Source of the DNA: SAR116 cluster bacterium
GTDB taxonomy: Bacteria > Pseudomonadota > Alphaproteobacteria > Puniceispirillales > GCA-002684695
Assembly: GCA_002684695.1 (NCBI GenBank)
Contig: NYVQ01000083.1
Coordinates: forward strand, 1-20,969
DNA: 20,969 nucleotides
Reading direction: 5' to 3'
The notes under the pieces: generated by a model
What the model was told of the DNA's origin: nothing
Databases searched by the model: none
What the model saw: the letters and a program-made list of their open reading frames with translations, nothing else
In this document: positions 1 to 7,388 of the stretch, one piece after another
Numbering within the stretch: the stretch's first letter is position 1
How the letters are laid out: each line of letters opens with the position of its first letter
Program-made: the position numbers and the translations under genes

Positions 1-995
1 TCAACTAAGGCTTCTACATACGCATCACCTCTAGAAGTACCTCTTAGACCTGGCATTCCTTTTCCCCTAAGTCTAAATCTCTTACCAGATTGTGTTCCTG
101 GCTCATAGTTTATTTTTAGTCTACCACCGTCAATGGTTGGTACTTCAAGATTTCCTCCTAGTGCTGCACTTGCCATATCAACTGGAACTTGACAGTAAAT
201 ATCTTTCCCTTCTCGTGTGAAAATATTATGTAACCTTACTTGTATAAAAATATACAAATCTCCTGAACCAGCACCTCTAGGACCAGCCTCACCCTCACCA
301 GAAAGTCTTATTCGAGTTCCATTATCAACACCTGGTGGCACATTTACTGAGAGCTTTTTAGTCTTATTAAGCACTCCATTTCCTCGACAGCTCTTACATG
401 GATCTGAAATGATTTGGCCCTCACCATTACATGAATTACATTCTCTTTCTACAGCGAAAAATCCTTGCTGAACACGCACTCTACCTCTTCCATTACATGT
501 GCTGCAATTACTTACACGTCCATCTTTTGAAACCCCAGATCCTTGACAACCATCACATTTTGAAGCTGTTGTTACAGGTATTTCTTTTTGAATGCCGGAA
601 AAAGCTTCTTCTAAGCTTACATCAAGATCATATCTTAAATCAGCACCTCTATTCTGTTTTCTTTGAGACCCACCACCCATAACGTCACCAAAGAATTCAT
701 CAAATATGTCAGAAAAGTTGCCAGAAAAGCCCCCAAAACCTGAACTTTGGCCTTGCGATCCTGCACCGCCTTCAAAGGCAGCGTGACCAAACTGATCATA
801 AGCAGACCTTTTTTCACCGTCTTTTAAAATCTCATAAGCTTCTGTAGCTTCTTTAAAAAGAGACTCAGATTTTTGATCACCTGGATTTTTATCAGGATGA
901 TGTTTCATCGCTAATTTTCTGTAAGCAGATTTAATCTCGCTAGCGTCAGCATTACGACCTATACCTAAAATCTCATAATAGTCTCGTTTTGCCAT
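1..995 (-). CDS. dnaJ: Chaperone protein DnaJ (Hsp40), C-terminus cut by window edge
   Basis: Cytoplasmic co-chaperone that delivers unfolded clients to DnaK and stimulates its ATPase. About 331 residues are visible from the ATG at 993-995 and the frame is open to base 1, so roughly the last 45 residues of a typical 375-residue DnaJ are missing. Seen in order: a J domain at the N-terminus with HPD at residues 33-35; a Gly/Phe-rich linker at about 75-120; four CxxCxGxG zinc-binding repeats starting at Cys147, Cys164, Cys186 and Cys200; then the client-binding beta domains. All eight zinc cysteines and the HPD are intact, so this is a class I (DnaJ/DnaJA) protein. It follows dnaK by 38 bp on the same strand with no terminator-like hairpin, so the two are probably co-transcribed. 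Identification is very secure. Confidence 0.97.
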   Translation of the reverse strand, partial: MAKRDYYEILGIGRNADASEIKSAYRKLAMKHHPDKNPGDQKSESLFKEATEAYEILKDGEKRSAYDQFGHAAFEGGAGSQGQSSGFGGFSGNFSDIFDEFFGDVMGGGSQRKQNRGADLRYDLDVSLEEAFSGIQKEIPVTTASKCDGCQGSGVSKDGRVSNCSTCNGRGRVRVQQGFFAVERECNSCNGEGQIISDPCKSCRGNGVLNKTKKLSVNVPPGVDNGTRIRLSGEGEAGPRGAGSGDLYIFIQVRLHNIFTREGKDIYCQVPVDMASAALGGNLEVPTIDGGRLKINYEPGTQSGKRFRLRGKGMPGLRGTSRGDAYVEALV

Positions 996-1033
996 TTAAA
1001 AAAACCTAAATTAAATCTGCATTGAAAACGTTC

Positions 1034-2956
1034 TTATTTATCTTTTTTATCATTATCAACTTCTTCAAAATCAGCGTCAACTACATCGGCATCATCACTA
1101 GGTTTTTCTTGATCAGTATTTGGGTTTTCTTCATCAGGCAAATCTTTATAAGCTGCCTCACCGAGTTTCATCATTACTTGACTTAGAGAAGCAGACTTTT
1201 GTTTAATATCCTCTAAATCATCATTTTTTAAGGCTTCTTTGAGATCGGACAATGATTGCTGAACAGATGATTTTACATTCTCATCAGCTTTGTCACCAGC
1301 ATCCTCAATAGCTTTTTCAGCTCCATTGACAAGCGCTTCTGCTTGGTTTCGAGTTTCTACATCCTCTCTCTTTTTCTTATCTGTTTCTGCATTCTCCTCA
1401 GCATCTTGAACCATTTTTTCAATCTCTTTATCATCAAGACCTCCAGATGCTTGAATAGTTATTTTTTGCTCTTTTCCAGTTGCTTTATCTTTGGCAGAAA
1501 CATTAACTATTCCATTGGCATCAATATCGAATGTTACTTCAATTTGAGGAACACCTCTTCTTGCAGGAGAAATACCTTCTAAGTTAAACTGTCCCAAGGG
1601 TTTATTGTCTTGGGCCATTTCACGTTCACCTTGGAAAACAGATATTGTTACAGCAGACTGATTGTCCTCAGCAGTTGAAAAAACTTGGCTTTTCTTTGAT
1701 GGTATAGTCGTATTCCTATCAATCAACCTTGTAAAAACACCACCTAACGTTTCAATACCTAAAGATAAAGGTGTAACATCAAGTAGAAGAACATCTTTAA
1801 CGTCTCCTGTTAAAACTCCAGCTTGAATTGCAGCTCCAGATGCAACAACTTCGTCTGGATTTACTCCTCGGTGCGGTTCTGAGCCAAAAAACTTAGTTAC
1901 TGTTTCAATTATTTTAGGCATTCTAGTCATGCCTCCAACTAGAATAACTTCTTTAATATCAGATGATTTTATTCCTGCGTCCTTCAAAGCAGCCTTGCAT
2001 GGTCCTAATGACCCTTTGACTAAGTCATCAACAAGATCCTCATACTTTGCTCTAGAAAGTTTACAATTTAAATGTTTGGGTCCAGATTGATCTGCAGTTA
2101 TAAACGGAAGATTAACATCAGTTTGGACTGCACTAGACAATTCTATTTTTGCTTTTTCAGCTCCTTCCTTAAGACGCTGTAAAGCTAACTTGTCATTTCT
2201 TAGATCAATGCCATTTTCTTTTTTGAACTCTTCTGCAAGAAAGTCAATTATTCTTTGATCAAAATCTTCCCCGCCTAAAAATGTGTCTCCATTAGTTGAT
2301 TTAACTTCAAAAACACCATCGCCAACTTCTAAAATAGAAACATCAAAAGTTCCACCGCCAAGGTCATAAACGACTACAATACCGCTATCTTTTTTATCAA
2401 GACCGTAAGATAATGCCGCAGCAGTAGGTTCATTTATAATTCTCAAAACTTCTAAACCTGCTATTTTTCCTGCATCTTTGGTGGCTTGCCTTTGCGCATC
2501 GTTAAAATAAGCAGGTACTGTTATAACAGCCTTATCAACACTTTCACCCAAATAGGCTTCAGCATCTTCTTTTAACTTTCTTAAGATAAAACTAGAAATT
2601 TCACTTGGTGAATAAGACTTTGGATTTCCTTTATCATCTAAACTCTCAACCCATGCATCTCCATTTTCATGCGCACTTATTTTATAAGGAACAAGATTAG
2701 AAAATTTATTTGTTTCATTGTCATTTTTTTTTCTACCAATTAAACGTTTAATTGCAAAAAGTGTGTTTTCTGGGTTAGTGACAGCTTGCCTTTTTGCTGA
2801 TTGACCCACTAATCTCTCACCATTTTCAGTAAAAGCCACCATTGAAGGGGTTGTTCTGGCACCTTCCGCATTTTCAATAACTTTAGCGGTTTTACCATCC
2901 ATTACAGCGAAACATGAATTTGTAGTTCCAAGGTCTATACCTATTACCTTGCTCAT
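1034..2956 (-). CDS. dnaK: Molecular chaperone DnaK (Hsp70)
   Basis: ATP-dependent cytoplasmic Hsp70 that folds and refolds proteins together with DnaJ and GrpE. The 640 residues match full-length bacterial DnaK. The N-terminal ATPase signature GIDLGTTNS starts at residue 6; the second phosphate-binding signature (VYDLGGGTFDVSIL) lies near residue 195; the conserved DEVVASGAAIQAGVLTG segment closes the nucleotide-binding domain. The substrate-binding domain and helical lid follow, and the protein ends in the usual acidic tail (DADFEEVDNDKKDK). The ATG at 2954-2956 is preceded by a Shine-Dalgarno GAGGAT at 2964-2969. It lies between grpE and dnaJ on the same strand. The 114-bp gap to grpE is the widest in the cluster and contains an RpoH-type promoter candidate (2992-3023), so dnaKJ can probably be induced separately from hrcA-grpE. 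Confidence 0.99.
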   Translation of the reverse strand: MSKVIGIDLGTTNSCFAVMDGKTAKVIENAEGARTTPSMVAFTENGERLVGQSAKRQAVTNPENTLFAIKRLIGRKKNDNETNKFSNLVPYKISAHENGDAWVESLDDKGNPKSYSPSEISSFILRKLKEDAEAYLGESVDKAVITVPAYFNDAQRQATKDAGKIAGLEVLRIINEPTAAALSYGLDKKDSGIVVVYDLGGGTFDVSILEVGDGVFEVKSTNGDTFLGGEDFDQRIIDFLAEEFKKENGIDLRNDKLALQRLKEGAEKAKIELSSAVQTDVNLPFITADQSGPKHLNCKLSRAKYEDLVDDLVKGSLGPCKAALKDAGIKSSDIKEVILVGGMTRMPKIIETVTKFFGSEPHRGVNPDEVVASGAAIQAGVLTGDVKDVLLLDVTPLSLGIETLGGVFTRLIDRNTTIPSKKSQVFSTAEDNQSAVTISVFQGEREMAQDNKPLGQFNLEGISPARRGVPQIEVTFDIDANGIVNVSAKDKATGKEQKITIQASGGLDDKEIEKMVQDAEENAETDKKKREDVETRNQAEALVNGAEKAIEDAGDKADENVKSSVQQSLSDLKEALKNDDLEDIKQKSASLSQVMMKLGEAAYKDLPDEENPNTDQEKPSDDADVVDADFEEVDNDKKDK

Positions 2957-2991
2957 CTTGAAATCCTCATAATTTTAATTTATAAACTAAA

Positions 2992-3023
2992 CTCATATAG
3001 TGAGTGTGTGAATGATATACAAG
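2992..3023 (-). promoter_or_regulatory. Candidate heat-shock sigma factor (RpoH) promoter for dnaK
   Basis: On the minus strand a CTTG (3020-3023) is followed after 18 bp by ACTATATGAG (2992-3001). The alphaproteobacterial RpoH consensus, from memory, is CTTG-N17/18-CYTATNTNNG; only the first base of the second element differs. Transcription would start near 2984, giving a leader of about 30 nt that includes the dnaK Shine-Dalgarno site. Position, spacing and the downstream gene all fit. No transcript evidence is available here, and the AT-rich context makes chance similarity possible. Confidence 0.6.
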
Positions 3024-3070
3024 TGCTAGTAATATATCAGTTTTATAATTCTTAAAATATTTATTAATTT

Positions 3071-3661
3071 TTAATCTTTTTCTGTCTTTTTCTTTGCGAC
3101 ACCAACCATTGCTGGCCTCAACAGTCTTTCATGTAACGTCCAGCCTGGTTGCATTACCTCAACAATTGTTCCTGGATCAAAGTCATTTGTTTCTTTTTCA
3201 AACATTGCTTGATGAACATTATAATCAAATGCATCTCCCATTGGGTCGATCCTTGTAATATTATGGTTATTAAAAACTTGTTTTAACTGTTCAAGTGTCA
3301 TTTCTACACCTAAAATAAAATTTTTGAGTTCATCTGTTAATGCTTCTTTATTTTTTGGTATCGATTTAACAGCACTTTCAAGACTATCAACAACAGATAA
3401 CATTTCACGAGCAAAGGACAAATGCCCATATTTTCGTGATTGTTCTAAATCCTTAATACTTCTTCTTCTAGTGTTTTCAGCCTCTGCTAATGCTCTTTTT
3501 TTATCATCGATAGCAGTTTCTAATTCTCTTTTTAAGTCATTTTCTTCACTAGGCACATTATCATCAATGTTTGTGTTTTCAACCGAGCTTTCGTCAATTT
3601 CAGATGAAGATGGTGCCTCTAAATCTTCACTATCAAACTTATTATTTTTATTTTTGGTCAT
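3071..3661 (-). CDS. grpE: Nucleotide exchange factor GrpE
   Basis: Co-chaperone dimer that releases ADP from DnaK. From the ATG at 3659-3661 it has 196 residues. The first 45 or so are acidic and Ser/Asn-rich (disordered tail), followed by a long charged helix (dimer coiled coil) and the C-terminal beta domain with the conserved stretch around GTIVEVMQPGWTLHERLLRPAMV. This start is chosen because AAGGAA sits at 3671-3676, 9 bases upstream. An in-frame start at 3718 would add 19 hydrophobic and aromatic residues (MNYWIIKFNYH...) that do not belong to the family and has no ribosome site. It lies downstream of hrcA (75-bp gap) and upstream of dnaK on the same strand. Confidence 0.95.
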   Translation of the reverse strand: MTKNKNNKFDSEDLEAPSSSEIDESSVENTNIDDNVPSEENDLKRELETAIDDKKRALAEAENTRRRSIKDLEQSRKYGHLSFAREMLSVVDSLESAVKSIPKNKEALTDELKNFILGVEMTLEQLKQVFNNHNITRIDPMGDAFDYNVHQAMFEKETNDFDPGTIVEVMQPGWTLHERLLRPAMVGVAKKKTEKD

Positions 3662-3736
3662 TTTAAAATATTCCTTAAATAATATATGGTAATTAAACTT
3701 TATAATCCAATAATTCAAATAAAATTTTATTATAAT

Positions 3737-4789
3737 TTAAATATTTTCACCATTTAATATTTTTGAAACAACCTGACTGGTATAGTCAACTATAGGGATG
3801 ATTTTTGAATAGTTCATTCTTTTTGGACCAATAACACCTAATGCTCCAATGACCTTATTTTCATGACTTTGAAATGGTGCAATTATTAACGAACAACCTG
3901 TTCCAACAAATAATCTATTTTCAGACCCAATAAAAATTTTGACACCTGACGCATTTGATACATCTTCAAGAAGTTTTATACTTAACTCTTGATTTCCTAA
4001 AGTATTGAATAAAGATTTTATTTTTTCAAGATCATCTAATGCATGAATGTCTTTTAATAATTTATCGTGACCCCTTACTATTAATGATGAATCTGGTTGA
4101 TCATTTGCCCAAACCGCTAATCCTCGATTTATTAAACTAGCAGCTAAAGTATCAATTTTATTTTTGTGGTTCTTAATTTCTTTATCAATTTTTAACCTTA
4201 ATTGCTGTATATTTTGATCTTTAATTTTTGAATTAAGGTAATTTCCTGCAGTTTCAAAAACCATGTCTGGTGTGCCTTCTTCTATATCTATCAATCTATT
4301 CTCAACATCACCACTATTATCAACTAAAACAACTAGTGCTCTTTGTTCAGAGATTCTAACAAATTCAATGTGACGAATATTATTTTCTGATTTTGGTATA
4401 GTAACTATCCCAGCGTGACTAGTCATACCTGACAAGGATGCACTTACTTCACTTAGAAGTTCTTTTGGTCCCCTCTGGCCTGCAAGATGCAACTCTTCAA
4501 TAAGGTTGTCTTCATTATCATTAAATTTAGTTTGAATTCCTAAAAGATTATCTACATATAACCTTAGTCCTTTTTCAGTTGGCAATCTTCCTGATGAAAC
4601 ATGTGGTGAATAAATTAAACCCAATGTCTCTAGCTCAGCCATTACACTTCTAAGAGAAGAGGAAGATACATTTTCTTCTGACTTTGTAGACAAAGTTTTT
4701 GAACCTACAGGCAAACCTTCGTTCAGATATGAATTTATTATTTGATTCAGTACTGCTTTTTTTCTATCATTTAGGTAGAATTCTTCCAT
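3737..4789 (-). CDS. hrcA: Heat-inducible transcription repressor HrcA
   Basis: Repressor of class I heat-shock genes that binds CIRCE inverted repeats and responds to GroEL availability. From the ATG at 4787-4789 it has 350 residues, the usual length. The N-terminal winged helix is clear (FYLNDRKKAVLNQIINSYL, then GLPVGSKTLS and GLIYSPHVSSGRLPTEKGL), followed by the GAF-like dimerisation region and the C-terminal segment containing VIGALGVIGPKRMNY. A TTG at 4823-4825 could extend it by 12 residues (MTKYKEKFNLNF), but family members normally start a few residues before the LNxR segment, so I prefer the ATG. No good Shine-Dalgarno precedes either. I found no CIRCE element in this window, so its operator may lie elsewhere, for example at groESL. 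It is divergent from rph; a TTGACC at 4820-4825 with a poor -10 17 bp downstream is only a weak promoter candidate. Confidence 0.93.
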   Translation of the reverse strand: MEEFYLNDRKKAVLNQIINSYLNEGLPVGSKTLSTKSEENVSSSSLRSVMAELETLGLIYSPHVSSGRLPTEKGLRLYVDNLLGIQTKFNDNEDNLIEELHLAGQRGPKELLSEVSASLSGMTSHAGIVTIPKSENNIRHIEFVRISEQRALVVLVDNSGDVENRLIDIEEGTPDMVFETAGNYLNSKIKDQNIQQLRLKIDKEIKNHKNKIDTLAASLINRGLAVWANDQPDSSLIVRGHDKLLKDIHALDDLEKIKSLFNTLGNQELSIKLLEDVSNASGVKIFIGSENRLFVGTGCSLIIAPFQSHENKVIGALGVIGPKRMNYSKIIPIVDYTSQVVSKILNGENI

Positions 4790-4867
4790 AAAATTTAAAT
4801 TAAACTTCTCTTTATATTTGGTCAATAATGCAGTAATAATCTTAAATTAAATAAAGGTAATAATTTT

Positions 4868-5614
4868 ATGGAAATAACGGAAGAAAACAAATTAATAAGG
4901 CCATCTGGAAGAGCTCAAGATGAACTTAGGAGTATTGAGTTTATTCCTAATTATACAAGTCATGCGGAAGGATCTTGTCTTGTAAAATTTGGTGATACAC
5001 ATGTGCTCTGCAATGCGAGCATTGAAGAGAGAGTTCCGATTTTTCTTAAAAACACAGGTAAAGGATGGGTGACTGCTGAATATGGAATGTTACCGAGGTC
5101 TACTCATACAAGAAGCAATAGAGAAGCATCAAGAGGAAAACAAAGTGGTAGAACACTAGAAATTCAAAGATTAATTGGTCGCTCACTTAGATCAATTATA
5201 GATCTTAAAATTCTTGGTGAAAGACAAATTATAATAGACTGTGATGTATTACAAGCTGATGGAGGAACCAGAACTGCCTCAATAACAGGTGGATGGGTTG
5301 CATTATCATTAGCAATTAAAAAGTTGCTCCTTACAAAAAAAATTAAAGCCAATCCTTTGATAAACCAGATTTGTGCGGTTTCATGTGGGGTTTGGAATGG
5401 ATTTTCTGTTTTAGACTTAGATTATTCAGAAGATTCTTCAGCGGAGATTGATACTAACTTTGTACTCACATCAGATGAAAAATTGGTTGAAATTCAAATT
5501 TCATCTGAATCCGATCCTTTTGAAAGAAGGAGAATGGATGAGCTTCTTGATCTTGCCTTTGTAGGCTCTAGGGTAATTATTGAAAAGCAATTAAAGGCTG
5601 TTGATGAAGCATAA
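4868..5614 (+). CDS. rph: Ribonuclease PH (tRNA nucleotidyltransferase)
   Basis: Phosphate-dependent 3'-to-5' exoribonuclease that trims tRNA 3' ends as a hexameric ring. It is 248 residues, close to the family's usual 238-245. Diagnostic stretches are RPSGRAQDELR near the N-terminus, AEYGMLPRSTHTR (phosphate and RNA binding), and the catalytic region DCDVLQADGGTRTASITGG. AAAGG at 4853-4857 lies about 10 bases before the ATG. It is divergent from hrcA across a 78-bp spacer and overlaps the next gene (rdgB) by 11 bp, so the two are translationally linked. The hrcA / rph-rdgB-hemW divergence is a common alphaproteobacterial arrangement. Confidence 0.97.
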   Translation: MEITEENKLIRPSGRAQDELRSIEFIPNYTSHAEGSCLVKFGDTHVLCNASIEERVPIFLKNTGKGWVTAEYGMLPRSTHTRSNREASRGKQSGRTLEIQRLIGRSLRSIIDLKILGERQIIIDCDVLQADGGTRTASITGGWVALSLAIKKLLLTKKIKANPLINQICAVSCGVWNGFSVLDLDYSEDSSAEIDTNFVLTSDEKLVEIQISSESDPFERRRMDELLDLAFVGSRVIIEKQLKAVDEA

Positions 5615-6236
5615 AAATTTTCTTAATAAATTTAAAGAAAATAAGTTGATAGTTGCAACACATAATAGTGGCAAACTCTCAGAGATAAAAAACTTACTCA
5701 AAAATGTAGATCTTGATATTTACTCATCAATAGAAATGAATTTACCCATACCAAAGGAGATTGGTTCTTCTTTTGAAGAAAATGCATATATAAAGTCATC
5801 TGAAACAACTTTAATTTCAGGTTTTGCATCTTTGTCAGATGATAGCGGATTAATTATTAACGCATTAGATGGATCACCAGGAATTTACTCAGCTGATTGG
5901 TCTGGAAAAAATAGAAACTTTTCAGATGCAATTAAAAAAATTGAGTATCTTATGAAGAATAAAACTGATTACAAAGCGTCAATGGTTTGTGTTTTATGTC
6001 TGTCTTGGAATAAAAAAGATTTTGAAGTTTTCAGAGGTGAAATGCCTGGGAAAATAAAATTCCCACCCAGAGGAAATAAAGGATTTGGGTATGATCCAAT
6101 TTTTATTCCCGATACTCAACCATTTATTAATCAGAGCCTAACATATGGTGAAATAGATCCATCTTTCAAAAATAACAACAGCCATAGAAATATTGCTTTT
6201 AAAAAGTTCTTAAAAAGTATTTTTAAAAATGGTTAG
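5604..6236 (+). CDS. rdgB: Non-canonical purine NTP pyrophosphatase RdgB (Ham1 family)
   Basis: Hydrolyses dITP, ITP and XTP to the monophosphates, keeping deaminated purines out of DNA and RNA. It is 210 residues. Family signatures: LIVATHNSGKLSEIKNLL near the N-terminus, SLSDDSGLIINALDGSPGIYSADW (metal and substrate site), PRGNKGFGYDPIFIP, and the C-terminal SHRNIAFKKF. The ATG at 5604 is favoured over the adjoining TTG at 5601: AAAGG at 5594-5598 gives good spacing and most starts here are ATG. It begins inside the end of rph (11-bp overlap) and its own stop overlaps hemW by 8 bp, so rph-rdgB-hemW form one transcriptional and probably translationally coupled unit. Confidence 0.96.
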   Translation: MKHKNFLNKFKENKLIVATHNSGKLSEIKNLLKNVDLDIYSSIEMNLPIPKEIGSSFEENAYIKSSETTLISGFASLSDDSGLIINALDGSPGIYSADWSGKNRNFSDAIKKIEYLMKNKTDYKASMVCVLCLSWNKKDFEVFRGEMPGKIKFPPRGNKGFGYDPIFIPDTQPFINQSLTYGEIDPSFKNNNSHRNIAFKKFLKSIFKNG

Positions 6237-7383
6237 GAAACCAGTTTCGATTTATATACACTGGCCTTTCTGTACATCAAAATGCCCATATTGTGATTTT
6301 AACTCACATATTAAGCAATCAATAGATCAAAATGACTGGTTGATTGCAATCAAAACTGAGTTAAACTATTTGTTAGAAAATTTTCTGTTTGAAAGTTCTT
6401 ATAAATATTATTTGAAATCAATTTTTTTTGGCGGTGGAACTCCATCTTTAATGGAGCCATTTATTGTTAAAGGGATAATTAATGAGTGTGAGAGATTATT
6501 TTATTGTAAAGAACTCGATAAAGAAATTGAAATAACATTAGAAGCTAACCCGGGTTCAATATTCAGTGATAGTTTAAAAAGATTTTTTGATGCTGGAGTA
6601 AACAGAATATCAATTGGGGTTCAAAGCTTTGATAAAAATTTATTATTATTTTTAGGAAGAGACCACTCAGTTTATGAGGCTAAAAAAGCAATCGAAGCTT
6701 CAAGAAATATTTTCAAAAACTTGTCTTTGGATTTAATGTATGCTCTCCCCAAACAAAGTATGGAAGATTGGGAAAGATCATTAAATGAAGCTTTCCAATT
6801 TGACCCTGACCATTTGTCTCTTTATCAACTTACAATTGAAAAAGGCACTGCATTCTATAATCGATATAAAAATGGCAATCTTATTCCTTTAAAAGATGAT
6901 TTGGCTACTAAAATGTATTATATGACCGAAGAAATTACAAAAAGAAACAATATGCCCGCATATGAAGTTTCTAACTACTCTAAATTAGACAAAAATTGCA
7001 TTCACAATCTTTCTTATTGGAAAAGTGAAGATTGGATAGGAATTGGTCCAGGAGCAACAAGTAGATTTTTTTCAGGTGCAAAAAGAATGCAGATAAACAT
7101 TCGAAAAGACCCTAATAGTTGGCTAAAAGATGTTCAAAATAAGCAAAATGGTGTTAGTGAAGTATTGGAAGAAACAGCTGAAGATTATATGATTGAAAAA
7201 GTTATAATGGGCTTGCGATTAGTTAACGGTATAAATTTAGATGAAGTTAAAAAAGTTTTAAGAATGGATAGATTAAGAATGTTAATTGAAAATAGTTTTA
7301 TAATTCACAAAGAAAAATTAATAAAGACAACTTTTAAAGGCAGATTAAACTTAAATACTATTTTAGCTGAAATAGTTAAGTAG
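6229..7383 (+). CDS. hemW: Radical SAM heme chaperone HemW
   Basis: Radical SAM protein that binds heme and inserts it into apo-cytochromes; long misannotated as coproporphyrinogen III oxidase. It is 384 residues. The [4Fe-4S] cluster motif CxxxCxxC is Cys15, Cys19 and Cys22 in CTSKCPYCDFN. FFGGGTPSL and ISIGVQSF are standard radical SAM core elements, and HNLSYW (residues 259-264) with GIGPGATS marks the HemW/HemN clade. It starts with HWPFC, without the N-terminal extension of true HemN, which together with the short length and rdgB context points to HemW. The start overlaps the rdgB stop by 8 bp. It ends 5 bp from the convergent lipoprotein gene, with no room for a separate terminator. Confidence 0.94.
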   Translation: MVRKPVSIYIHWPFCTSKCPYCDFNSHIKQSIDQNDWLIAIKTELNYLLENFLFESSYKYYLKSIFFGGGTPSLMEPFIVKGIINECERLFYCKELDKEIEITLEANPGSIFSDSLKRFFDAGVNRISIGVQSFDKNLLLFLGRDHSVYEAKKAIEASRNIFKNLSLDLMYALPKQSMEDWERSLNEAFQFDPDHLSLYQLTIEKGTAFYNRYKNGNLIPLKDDLATKMYYMTEEITKRNNMPAYEVSNYSKLDKNCIHNLSYWKSEDWIGIGPGATSRFFSGAKRMQINIRKDPNSWLKDVQNKQNGVSEVLEETAEDYMIEKVIMGLRLVNGINLDEVKKVLRMDRLRMLIENSFIIHKEKLIKTTFKGRLNLNTILAEIVK

Positions 7384-7388
7384 TAACT

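Noticed and set aside
217..682. Plus-strand open frames opposite dnaJ
   Set aside because: They lie antisense to a highly conserved dnaJ, have no family resemblance and no ribosome sites.
2984..3035. Possible CIRCE operator (minus strand CTAGCACTT) upstream of dnaK
   Set aside because: The left half resembles TTAGCACTC but there is no GAGTGCTAA partner 9 bp downstream; the CTTG is better explained as part of an RpoH promoter.
4797..4847. Promoters in the hrcA-rph divergent spacer (TTGACC with TAATTT; TTGGTC with TTAAAT)
   Set aside because: The -10 hexamers are poor and the hrcA version would leave almost no leader; too weak to list in such AT-rich DNA.
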